The notes under the pieces: generated by a model
Told to the model about the DNA's origin: nothing
Seen by the model: only the letters and a program-made list of their open reading frames with translations
The model's database searches: none
From: Euryarchaeota archaeon UBA257
GTDB lineage: Archaea; Thermoplasmatota; Poseidoniia; Poseidoniales; Thalassarchaeaceae
DNA length: 7,952 nt
Assembly: GCA_002498985.1 (NCBI GenBank)
Contig: DAJO01000008.1
Span: 1-7,952 of the forward strand
Reading direction: 5' to 3'
Program-made: the position numbers and the translations under genes
Shown here: piece by piece, positions 1-5,795 of the stretch
Layout: each line of letters opens with the position of its first letter
Position numbering within the stretch: position 1 is the first letter of the stretch

Positions 1-56
1 AATGAAGAAGCCTGTTCACGCATGTCTCTCACTGTTCCGTAAGCATCATCCTTCAT
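1..56 (-). CDS. Possible 5' end of a gene running off the left edge
   Basis: On the minus strand an ATG at 56..54 opens a frame that stays open to the window edge and reads MKDDAYGTVRDMREQASS. An in-frame TAA lies a few codons upstream, so this ATG would be the first start. It begins 17 bp after the stop of the alpha/beta hydrolase, a spacing that would suit a continuing minus-strand operon. No Shine-Dalgarno site is visible. Eighteen codons are too few to identify a family. A plus-strand frame ending at the TAA at 40-42 is an alternative reading of the same bases, so confidence is low. Confidence 0.3.
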   Translation of the reverse strand, partial: MKDDAYGTVRDMREQASS

Positions 57-73
57 CAGGCAATCGCTTTAGT

Positions 74-943
74 TTATTCATTCAATTCTATGTCTGAGTA
101 GAAAGATTCGATTTCATTGAGAGCTTCTGGCTGATGTGCATATTGATTTGATGGAATTGGAATTATTTCTATATTTGATATCTCCCTAGATATAAATTCA
201 ACATCCAACGTCCCATGTAATTTATCGGATTCAGCGGTTAGAATAGCACAGGGTATATCTATATTTGACAAACTTTCTGGTAATGAATATCCCATTAGAT
301 ATCTAGCAGAATATCTCATTCTTTCATAGTTCTGTGAAAGTAGAGTTCTTCGATATCTAATCTTCTGTCCTTCTTCTTCTACTTTCCTTTCGACTGCCCA
401 TATTGCAATTCTAATAAGCCATTTTAATGTAAATTTAGGTAATGGCAATTTGATTAAAATTTTTGCCCAAAAAGGAAACCTAAATTTTTGATTAGGTGCT
501 AGAAAAATCGTACTCTTACCCGATATATTTCCCTCTTGTAATCCATGAATTATAATAGTGGAGGCTAAAGATGATGAAAACAAATGGAAATCATCATCCA
601 ATTCATTCTCCGATTGTAACTTTCCGATTATGGTCTCTATATCTTCTATGTATTTACTCATAACGAAATCTTTTGGTTTCATTTTATTATCAAATATAGC
701 ACTAGCTTTTTCGCGAGTTTCAATATAAATAATTTTTCTCCTTTGGACCCATTCCGATACTAAAGGTCTCCAACCCTCGAAGACCGACCCCCAACCTGGA
801 ACCATTAATATCGGAGTTTTTGATGATTTTTTGACAGGTTTCCAAATAAAAACTCTCAAAGAAAGATTTTCAGAAACTCTGATGATCCTTTCCTCTCCGA
901 TAGAATTTGGGAGTTCTGGTATTCCTTTCCAATGGTTATTCAT
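74..943 (-). CDS. Alpha/beta hydrolase fold protein with atypical nucleophile elbow
   Basis: A 289-residue protein of usual alpha/beta hydrolase length, with no signal peptide, so probably cytoplasmic. The first core strand and oxyanion region read ILMVPGWGSVFEGW (about residues 45-58). The nucleophile elbow appears at FHLFSSSLAS (119-128), which puts the candidate nucleophile at Ser125. The usual Gly-x-Ser-x-Gly is replaced by Ser-x-Ser-x-Ala. A helical cap rich in aromatic and basic residues follows (about 155-215). The acid is probably Asp240 in ILTAESD, and the histidine His270 in AHQPEALNEIESF, a typical ending for the family. The ATG is preceded by an AAGGTG ribosome binding site, and the gene lies 18 bp behind the DUF3592-like gene, so cotranscription is likely. 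The substrate is unknown. Small residues at the elbow may keep it active, but a non-catalytic role is possible. Confidence 0.85.
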   Translation of the reverse strand: MNNHWKGIPELPNSIGEERIIRVSENLSLRVFIWKPVKKSSKTPILMVPGWGSVFEGWRPLVSEWVQRRKIIYIETREKASAIFDNKMKPKDFVMSKYIEDIETIIGKLQSENELDDDFHLFSSSLASTIIIHGLQEGNISGKSTIFLAPNQKFRFPFWAKILIKLPLPKFTLKWLIRIAIWAVERKVEEEGQKIRYRRTLLSQNYERMRYSARYLMGYSLPESLSNIDIPCAILTAESDKLHGTLDVEFISREISNIEIIPIPSNQYAHQPEALNEIESFYSDIELNE

Positions 944-948
944 TCAAA

Positions 949-954
949 CACCTT
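949..954 (-). promoter_or_regulatory. Ribosome binding site of the alpha/beta hydrolase gene
   Basis: The minus strand reads AAGGTG five bases before the ATG at 943, complementary to the archaeal 16S 3' end (ACCUCC type). It supports this start and translation from a transcript shared with the upstream gene, which stops only 18 bp before the ATG. Confidence 0.5.
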
Positions 955-961
955 TTGAGAT

Positions 962-1963
962 TCAGCGTGATCTTCTTCCGCCACTTGAACGACGACCTCC
1001 ACCACCTGAACTACGACTGCCACCTGATGTTCTTGTTGATCTTGTCCTTCTGGTTATTCTCCTACTCCTTCTACGATGGAACCAAGGTCTCCTATGCCAA
1101 GGTGTACCATAGTAAACTCCTCCTAATAATGCTCCTCCTCCATGATGATGATGATGTATATGGACATCTCCTCCATCTACGGAAGACTGATTATATTGTT
1201 CATTATTACCTTCAAAGTACATGATAAAAATTAGCCCCAAAATCATTGGTAATAAGCAGCAAAAAGCAATAAAGAATAATACAGGACCTAATTCACTAGG
1301 TTCTTCAAGAGTACTGGATTCTTCATTTTCAAACTCATACCAAACCATTACACTTGAATTTACTGGTAATGTTTCATTCTGAACAATTTCCAAACAATAG
1401 TCATTCCAATTTCCCAGAAAGTAATCATTATATTCTTCAAAATACGTGATTCCGTTTACAGTGTAATTATAGTAAACATCCGCGCCACAATCATAAGTAT
1501 ATGTGTAAATACAATCATAATATTCGTCATAATATTCGTCATATAAACAATCTTCGTATTCTATTTCATCTTCCCACCATTCAGTACCTTCCAGAACAAT
1601 TCCCTCTGTAGTTTCCCATTTTTCATCAACACTTGGGGTTAGAGAACCACCAATAATCATCCCAACGAATCCTAATGCAACAATAATAGTCAGGAACAAA
1701 TATCCTGGATCATCTGTCATCCAATCAAATAGCCCTTTATTTGCTTGGACTCTTGGAGGTTCCTGAGTAACAGGGGGAGAGTCGTCGGCCTTAGCCACAA
1801 TAGTTTCGTCCTTCAGCCTGCTTAATTCAGCCTCATGTTGCGCTTGGGCCATTTCTTCTTCTCTTTTGATTCTCATCATTTCAGTGTGATCCATCATCTC
1901 TTCAATGGTCTCTTTTGACGATTCCTTCTTCTCTTCTTTACCCCACCATTTGTCTTCACTCAT
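962..1963 (-). CDS. Two-pass membrane protein with DUF3592-like external domain and His/Arg-rich tail
   Basis: A 333-residue protein if started at the ATG at 1963 (MSEDKWWG). An in-frame TTG at 1996 would add 11 hydrophobic residues and is less convincing. In order: a charged, Glu/Lys/Met-rich, probably coiled-coil segment (about 15-60); transmembrane segment 1 (about 88-107); an external domain (about 116-221); transmembrane segment 2 (about 226-249); and a cytoplasmic tail. The external domain has the DUF3592 pattern: KWETTEGIVLEG, then YYNYTVNGITY, then VNSSVMVWYEFENEESSTLEE. It carries a Tyr/Asp/Glu-rich insert with Cys139, Cys151 and Cys159, plus Cys190 further on, which could pair as disulfides. 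The tail has DVHIHHHHHGGG (about 266-277), then some 45 residues of almost only Arg, Ser, Gly and Thr. The function is unknown. The DUF3592 match is by eye; the topology is inference. Confidence 0.8.
   Translation of the reverse strand: MSEDKWWGKEEKKESSKETIEEMMDHTEMMRIKREEEMAQAQHEAELSRLKDETIVAKADDSPPVTQEPPRVQANKGLFDWMTDDPGYLFLTIIVALGFVGMIIGGSLTPSVDEKWETTEGIVLEGTEWWEDEIEYEDCLYDEYYDEYYDCIYTYTYDCGADVYYNYTVNGITYFEEYNDYFLGNWNDYCLEIVQNETLPVNSSVMVWYEFENEESSTLEEPSELGPVLFFIAFCCLLPMILGLIFIMYFEGNNEQYNQSSVDGGDVHIHHHHHGGGALLGGVYYGTPWHRRPWFHRRRSRRITRRTRSTRTSGGSRSSGGGGRRSSGGRRSR
1515..1543 (-). repeat. 12-bp tandem repeat inside the membrane protein gene
   Basis: The unit tcataatattcg (plus strand) occurs at 1515-1526 and 1527-1538, followed by a partial third copy. 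Because the unit is a multiple of three it stays in frame and encodes the acidic, tyrosine-rich run YDEYYDEYYD. It looks like a local slippage expansion inside the external loop and could vary in copy number between strains. Confidence 0.7.
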
Positions 1964-2001
1964 GAGTAATCGCCCGATTAACCCTAGAAGTAACAATTAT
2001 T

Positions 2002-2009
2002 CATATTAA
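2002..2009 (-). promoter_or_regulatory. TATA-like box for the DUF3592-like gene
   Basis: The minus strand reads TTAATATG here, in the 62-bp gap after the Nudix-MBL gene. With the archaeal spacing of about 26 bases, transcription would start near 1979 and give a leader of about 16 bases before the ATG at 1963. It suggests the two downstream genes can be transcribed apart from the Nudix-MBL gene. The match is weak in an AT-rich background. Confidence 0.3.
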
Positions 2010-2025
2010 CTGCATCATCTCTTAT

Positions 2026-3570
2026 TTAACGCTGAAAAAATGAATATTTGCCATTTTCATGAATAATTTCTCCAGATTCAATATGCCCTTTCAAATGTGA
2101 CAAAGTCTGATCAATCAAAAGTTTAGGGTGAGCATTCGGAGTATCTTCATATGATTTTTTAGCGATTCCTTGTAAATCAGAAAAATCTTTCACAGCATCG
2201 AGTACTAATTGATGCCTTTTACTTCGATGCTTGATATATCTGTTCAGTAATTTTTCAGGATTGGCTGAAAATGGGCCATGTCCGGGGAATAAAAGAGGAG
2301 GATTTAATTCTTTCATTCTTTGTAAACCCTCTAGATATTTATTCATATCTCCATCAGTTGAAGGAACAAGAATTGTACCAATTACGGTTACATTATCTCC
2401 ACTTACAATACCTGCATCTCCAACCAAACATATGTGACCTGGGCAATGGCCAGGAGTATCAATTATATTCCAACATTCTGAAGAATTATTCCCCTTCAAT
2501 ACGAATGAATCATTTTCTTGTAAAATCTTATTATTTTCTAGTTTTGAAATAGCCTCTAGAGTTTCTTTACTAGCCCAAATTGGCGCCCTATACATTTTGT
2601 CAATTTCTTCTAAATTACCAATATGGTCTTGGTGTTTATGTGTGAAAATTGTTGCTATGATTTCACTTCTAGATAATCTTATTTCATCTATTTTTTTAGA
2701 TAATATCTCTAAGGCTTCTTTACTTTTAGCAGCAGGGTCTATGATTACTCTTTCTCCACCTGGAACACCTAAAACATAGCAATTTGTATGAGTTGCTGGA
2801 GGTAGTGTTTGGGTGGGTAATGGTATGCATTCAACACCTGGTGCGAATTCTAAGATATGGTATCCTTCTGAAGGATTTATTGAAAGTTTATCAAAAGCTG
2901 ATATCAAATCTCCATTTTCCTCTAATGATTCACAAATATCTCTAATCAGTGTTACTTGAGGAGGTGGTAATCTTACCTCGTGATTTAGCCACGATTGTAG
3001 GAGATTTTCTGGTTTCCACCACCTATATTCATCAAACTCAGACATACCCTTTGGAAATCTTGGTTCAATTTTTGAATCCCCGATAGAAAGATGATGGAAT
3101 GTATTTGTAAATCTAATAGGTGCGAATGGTGGCATTGTCCTAACAGCTATAATTTGTGAATTAAAATTATCAATTTTTATTTCTCCTTTTTTAACATAAT
3201 ACGCCCATTTTTCTTTATCAATACATATCTTCTCTTGAATTTCTTCATTAACTAATTCTAGTGATCCTTTACCATCAGGAGAAAATCCTATTTCTTCAAC
3301 AAGCTCTCTCAGTAAGGTAATACTTGTTACTGGATCTTGGGTGTTTGCTAACCATTTTGGATTTTCATCAGAGACTCTTCTATCTGTGCGACTGACTCCG
3401 CCTCCTGGAAACGCCCAGAAGTCGGGAAAAGAAGGTACCTCAGAGACTCTATGGCATAACAGTATCTCGCCAATATTTCCATTCATTCTACTTACTATAA
3501 GTGAAGCAGATGGTCTGGGTTTTGCAACATTAGCCTTGGGTAAAATCACACCCTCGGGCAATTCATCCAT
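2026..3570 (-). CDS. Nudix hydrolase fused to LACTB2-like metallo-beta-lactamase hydrolase
   Basis: A 514-residue fusion. The Nudix half (about 17-215) has FWAFPGGGVS at 51-60 and an exact second half of the Nudix box, RELVEEIGF at 88-96. The two halves are about 16 residues further apart than in the standard box, as in NUDT19-type proteins. The second half (about 240-440) is a metallo-beta-lactamase fold with all metal ligands: THKHQDH (His311, His313, Asp315, His316), TPGH (His375), SGD (Asp392) and PGHGP (His431). The C-terminal part, with RYIKHRSKRH and a winged-helix-like end with SHLKGHIESGEI, resembles LACTB2, whose human member is a single-strand endoribonuclease. The Nudix half would cleave a nucleoside-diphosphate-linked compound (CoA- or nucleotide-type), and the MBL half would hydrolyse an ester, thioester or RNA bond. 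No signal peptide is seen, so it is cytoplasmic. A stop lies in frame just upstream, GAGG precedes the ATG, and the gene diverges from the aldo/keto reductase gene. Confidence 0.9.
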   Translation of the reverse strand: MDELPEGVILPKANVAKPRPSASLIVSRMNGNIGEILLCHRVSEVPSFPDFWAFPGGGVSRTDRRVSDENPKWLANTQDPVTSITLLRELVEEIGFSPDGKGSLELVNEEIQEKICIDKEKWAYYVKKGEIKIDNFNSQIIAVRTMPPFAPIRFTNTFHHLSIGDSKIEPRFPKGMSEFDEYRWWKPENLLQSWLNHEVRLPPPQVTLIRDICESLEENGDLISAFDKLSINPSEGYHILEFAPGVECIPLPTQTLPPATHTNCYVLGVPGGERVIIDPAAKSKEALEILSKKIDEIRLSRSEIIATIFTHKHQDHIGNLEEIDKMYRAPIWASKETLEAISKLENNKILQENDSFVLKGNNSSECWNIIDTPGHCPGHICLVGDAGIVSGDNVTVIGTILVPSTDGDMNKYLEGLQRMKELNPPLLFPGHGPFSANPEKLLNRYIKHRSKRHQLVLDAVKDFSDLQGIAKKSYEDTPNAHPKLLIDQTLSHLKGHIESGEIIHENGKYSFFQR

Positions 3571-3643
3571 GATGCCTCGAGGTGGTCAATGATTTCAAAC
3601 CAGCCTGTCGAATGACTCAAGTCTATCAGGTTAATCGACAATC
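3571..3643. promoter_or_regulatory. Divergent intergenic region, Nudix-MBL / aldo-keto reductase
   Basis: These 73 bp separate two divergently read start codons and must hold promoters for both genes unless transcription comes from elsewhere. I see no strong TATA box on either strand. The best candidates are short TTAATC-type runs near 3631-3636. On the minus strand a GAGG (plus-strand cctc, 3575-3578) sits four bases before the Nudix-MBL ATG and may serve as its ribosome binding site. Confidence 0.4.
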
Positions 3644-4492
3644 ATGATTGACTACGTGCCTATCAGTCACAGAGACAATCAAAATGGTACAAAAATCTTC
3701 GAAATTTTAATGCCTAGATTCGGTCTTGGTGTTTGGCAGATGAATGATAAGGAATGTAAATCTTCTATTCTTCATGCATTAGATAACGGTTATCGACTAA
3801 TTGATACAGCCACTGCCTATGGTAACGAAAATGCTGTAGGTGAAGCAATTAGAAGTTCAAAAATACCTCGAGATGAGATTTTTGTAGTAACCAAACTAAG
3901 AAGAGTCCATGCTACCGGTTTTGATGAAACAATATCTCAATGCCGGGAAAGTCTTCAGCGTCTCGGTCTTGATTTTGTTGATTTGTATTTGGTACACGCA
4001 CCTCCTGAGAATATTTCAGTCCGTGGTGAGGTATGGAGAGCTATGGAAACATGTCTTAAATTAGGATTAACCAAATCAATAGGAGTTTCAAACTATGGAA
4101 TTGAACATCTCGAGGCTATGAAAGAATATGCAACTATCTTACCTTCTGTGAATCAAATTGAAGTACATCCCTGGCTACCAAGGTTAGAATTAAGGAAAGC
4201 GAATGAGAAGATTGGAGCTATTACTATGGGATACTCTCCGCTGGCCAGAGGGCACAAAGTTACAGATCCTAATCTTGCTTCTATTGCCCAATCTATTGGC
4301 TGTACCCCTGCTCAGGCTGCAATAAAATGGGTCTATGATAATGGTTGTATTACAATACCTAAATCAAGTAATCCTGCTCGTATAATTGAAAATATAGATT
4401 CTCTAAATATCGATATCTCTGATGTTATTGAAGACTTTTCTTCACTTGAAGAATCATATATCTCAGGATGGAACCCTACAATTGAACCGTGA
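3644..4492 (+). CDS. Aldo/keto reductase, NADPH-dependent
   Basis: A 282-residue cytoplasmic enzyme of the aldo/keto reductase superfamily, a single TIM barrel that reduces aldehydes or ketones with a nicotinamide cofactor. The full tetrad is visible: Asp54 and Tyr59 in LIDTATAYGNE, Lys84 in VVTKL, and His118 in DLYLVHAPP. Other family signatures are MPRFGLGVWQ (23-32), KSIGVSNYGIEHLEAM (144-159), NQIEVHPWLP (170-179), YSPLARG (197-203), and the 2'-phosphate-binding IPKSSNPARIIENI (238-251), whose Lys and Arg favour NADPH. The N-terminus has 22 residues before MPRFGLG, a little longer than usual; the ATG at 3710 is a conceivable but less likely start. The physiological substrate (methylglyoxal, 2,5-diketogluconate or another) cannot be read from the sequence. 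A small membrane-protein gene follows after 9 bp. Confidence 0.95.
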   Translation: MIDYVPISHRDNQNGTKIFEILMPRFGLGVWQMNDKECKSSILHALDNGYRLIDTATAYGNENAVGEAIRSSKIPRDEIFVVTKLRRVHATGFDETISQCRESLQRLGLDFVDLYLVHAPPENISVRGEVWRAMETCLKLGLTKSIGVSNYGIEHLEAMKEYATILPSVNQIEVHPWLPRLELRKANEKIGAITMGYSPLARGHKVTDPNLASIAQSIGCTPAQAAIKWVYDNGCITIPKSSNPARIIENIDSLNIDISDVIEDFSSLEESYISGWNPTIEP

Positions 4493-4501
4493 GTGATTAT
4501 T

Positions 4502-4681
4502 ATGAAAGAGCCTCAAACTATTGAAGAAGAATTAGCAATTATCGCTGCAGCATTAGATGCAGGAATAGATCCTTTTCCTCCAAGAAAAGAATCGAAACCT
4601 CGAGCAAAAATTGCTCTAGGTTGGTTTATGATAATAATCATGATTACTTGGGTTTCGGATATTCTTTACCGTTCACTGTAG
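4502..4681 (+). CDS. Small single-pass membrane protein, unknown
   Basis: A 59-residue protein if started at the ATG at 4502. A GTG at 4493, directly after the reductase stop, would add MII. The first part (about 5-21, TIEEELAIIAAALDAG) should form an amphipathic, acidic helix. A proline- and lysine-rich linker follows (PFPPRKESKPRAK), then one hydrophobic segment (about 36-55) ending in DILYRSL. The positive residues before the segment suggest a cytoplasmic N-terminus. GTGAT lies four bases before the ATG and may act as a weak ribosome binding site. The 9-bp gap suggests cotranscription and translational coupling with the aldo/keto reductase gene. I recognise no family. Confidence 0.65.
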   Translation: MKEPQTIEEELAIIAAALDAGIDPFPPRKESKPRAKIALGWFMIIIMITWVSDILYRSL

Positions 4682-4714
4682 AATTAACTATATTCAATTA
4701 CTCATTCTAAGTAC

Positions 4715-4723
4715 TATAATATA
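4715..4723 (+). promoter_or_regulatory. TATA box of the peroxiredoxin-like gene
   Basis: TATAATATA lies about 37 bases before the ATG at 4756. Archaeal spacing would put transcription start near 4745, leaving a leader of about 11 bases. There is no matching bacterial -35 hexamer upstream. It indicates that the peroxiredoxin-like gene has its own promoter although it follows the two upstream genes on the same strand. Confidence 0.5.
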
Positions 4724-4755
4724 AGATTTATTTATTCATTATCGATGGGTATGAT

Positions 4756-5298
4756 ATGCCACAACTGAAAGTTGGTGACGATGCTCCGAATTTTATACTG
4801 CCAGCCATAGATGGGACCTTATTTGATATGTCTAATTTCAAGGGAAAACGTGTTATTCTCACTTTCTTTAGATTTTCTACTTGTCCTTTTTGCAACATTA
4901 GAATAAATAGAATCTTGAAACGTTGGGAAGAATTTGATGATGACACAGTAATGGTTGGAGTATTTGATGCAAAAATAGATGAATTGAAAAAAAGTATGAA
5001 ACGTCATAATCCTCCCTTTTCAGTCGTTGCAGATGAGACCTATGAAAACTTCCTCAAAAATGATGTTAAAAAATCGTTCCTAAGATTTATTTTATCTCCG
5101 ATGAAGGCTCCACTGACGATGTTGGAAGCTACTCTCAAAGGCTATGTTCCGCTAACTTTATCGATTTCAAAACTTTCTACAATACCTGTAGATATTCTAA
5201 TTGATGAAAACGGTAAAGTTGCCAAAGCGCATTACTGTAAAGATACAGTTGATCATTTACCTATAGAAGAATTAATCGCCTTTTCTAAGGGTCAATAG
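4756..5298 (+). CDS. Peroxiredoxin-like thioredoxin-fold protein (AhpC/TSA family, CPxC type)
   Basis: A 180-residue cytoplasmic thioredoxin-fold protein. The start VGDDAPNFILPAIDGTLFDMSNFKGKR matches the opening of the AhpC/TSA family in outline (about 6-32): GD.AP.F.LP..DG, then F.GK. The active site is FSTCPFCNIRI (40-50), with Cys43 and Cys46. The peroxiredoxin PxxxTxxC pattern is absent, and the CPxC form matches the peroxiredoxin-like (PRX_like2-type) branch, in which a two-cysteine pair carries out the redox step. The cis-proline is Pro144 in STIPVDILID, followed by a beta-hairpin DENGKVAKAHY and DTVDHLPIEEL, also typical. Expected roles are reduction of peroxide or disulfide exchange; which one is not shown. 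An insert at about 105-140 is more hydrophobic than usual and may form helices on the surface. The gene converges with the DoxX-like gene, 7 bp apart. Confidence 0.88.
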   Translation: MPQLKVGDDAPNFILPAIDGTLFDMSNFKGKRVILTFFRFSTCPFCNIRINRILKRWEEFDDDTVMVGVFDAKIDELKKSMKRHNPPFSVVADETYENFLKNDVKKSFLRFILSPMKAPLTMLEATLKGYVPLTLSISKLSTIPVDILIDENGKVAKAHYCKDTVDHLPIEELIAFSKGQ

Positions 5299-5305
5299 TA
5301 AAGAT

Positions 5306-5677
5306 TTATCCAAAATAAAGCACTAAGGCGCACATTGCTAACATTAGTGATGCAGGAATAGCCCTACTCAGAGGGTCTTCTTTTGTCTTGAGATGACATA
5401 TCACTGCTCCAGCCATCAAAATACCCATTGCTATTACAGCAAATTGAACTAACTGAGTATACCATATCCCAATAACCAACATAAATGCCAAAGTCAACTT
5501 TGTAGCACCAATTGCATAGACGGACCATTTAGGCAATCCATAAACTGCAAATTCTTCAAAAATATTCTGTGCATTGCCTGCACGATAATTTGTGTTTAGA
5601 CTGGGCCTAAAAATCCAAACAGCAAATATTACCAATGCTATGACAATCTGTAGAGCCACTACCACTGTATCCATCAT
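5306..5677 (-). CDS. DoxX-like family membrane protein
   Basis: A 123-residue protein with four hydrophobic segments (about 5-24, 52-71, 75-95, 105-122), the size and layout of the DoxX-like family. The signature EFAVYGLPKWSVYAIGATKL sits before and into segment 2, and AGAVICHLKTKEDP closes segment 3; both positions are conserved in the family. The ATG at 5677 is chosen over an in-frame TTG at 5686 because a TATA box lies at the right distance for a leaderless transcript. A second ATG at 5674 is equally possible. Some relatives of DoxX act with quinol oxidation or with thiol stress systems; DoxX-like proteins are mostly uncharacterised. The neighbouring peroxiredoxin-like gene makes a redox role tempting, but they are on opposite strands. 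Confidence 0.85.
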   Translation of the reverse strand: MMDTVVVALQIVIALVIFAVWIFRPSLNTNYRAGNAQNIFEEFAVYGLPKWSVYAIGATKLTLAFMLVIGIWYTQLVQFAVIAMGILMAGAVICHLKTKEDPLSRAIPASLMLAMCALVLYFG

Positions 5678-5700
5678 AACATGCAATTAGTAATTCTCTG

Positions 5701-5708
5701 TATATACT
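5701..5708 (-). promoter_or_regulatory. TATA box of the DoxX-like gene
   Basis: The minus strand reads AGTATATA with its centre about 27 bases before the ATG at 5677. With archaeal spacing the transcript would begin at or next to the start codon, that is, leaderless. This agrees with the absence of a Shine-Dalgarno site and supports the ATG over the upstream TTG. Confidence 0.5.
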
Positions 5709-5737
5709 TTTGTAATCGTTAATCAAGTTAGATTTCA

Positions 5738-5746
5738 TTATAATAG
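5738..5746 (+). promoter_or_regulatory. TATA box of the M14 carboxypeptidase gene
   Basis: TTATAATAG lies about 50 bases before the ATG at 5796. Transcription would start near 5768, leaving a leader of about 28 bases. The box stands about 30 bp from the TATA box of the DoxX-like gene and points the other way, so the region from 5678 to 5795 is a compact divergent promoter. Confidence 0.45.
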
Positions 5747-5795
5747 GGTGAATACAGATGCAAATGATTCTAGGTAGTAACCCCCACAGCAAAGC

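Noticed and set aside
1142..1156. Five CAT codons in a row as a possible vector-derived His tag
   Set aside because: The run is internal, the frame continues for about 60 more codons, and no cloning-site sequence flanks it; it is a natural low-complexity stretch.
831..1224. Two plus-strand open frames of about 93 and 105 codons
   Set aside because: They lie antisense to the alpha/beta hydrolase and the Arg/Gly-rich tail of the membrane protein; their Leu/Pro-rich content is the mirror of that repetitive tail.
2231..2779. Three plus-strand open frames inside the Nudix-MBL gene
   Set aside because: They are antisense to conserved MBL motifs, have no family resemblance and no promoter or ribosome binding site.
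3341..3592. Plus-strand open frame across the start of the Nudix-MBL gene
   Set aside because: It is antisense to the Nudix box, which is clearly coding on the other strand.
4502..4561. Resemblance of the helix EEELAIIAAALDAG to the tail of OadG-type decarboxylase gamma subunits
   Set aside because: In that family the membrane segment comes first and the helix after it; here the order is reversed and no decarboxylase genes are nearby.
4728..5007. Minus-strand open frames within the peroxiredoxin-like gene
   Set aside because: They are antisense to the well-matched AhpC/TSA protein and have no recognisable domain.
5607..5792. Minus-strand open frame of 61 codons upstream of the DoxX-like gene
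   Set aside because: It overlaps the DoxX-like coding region and the divergent promoter in another frame; the composition looks random.
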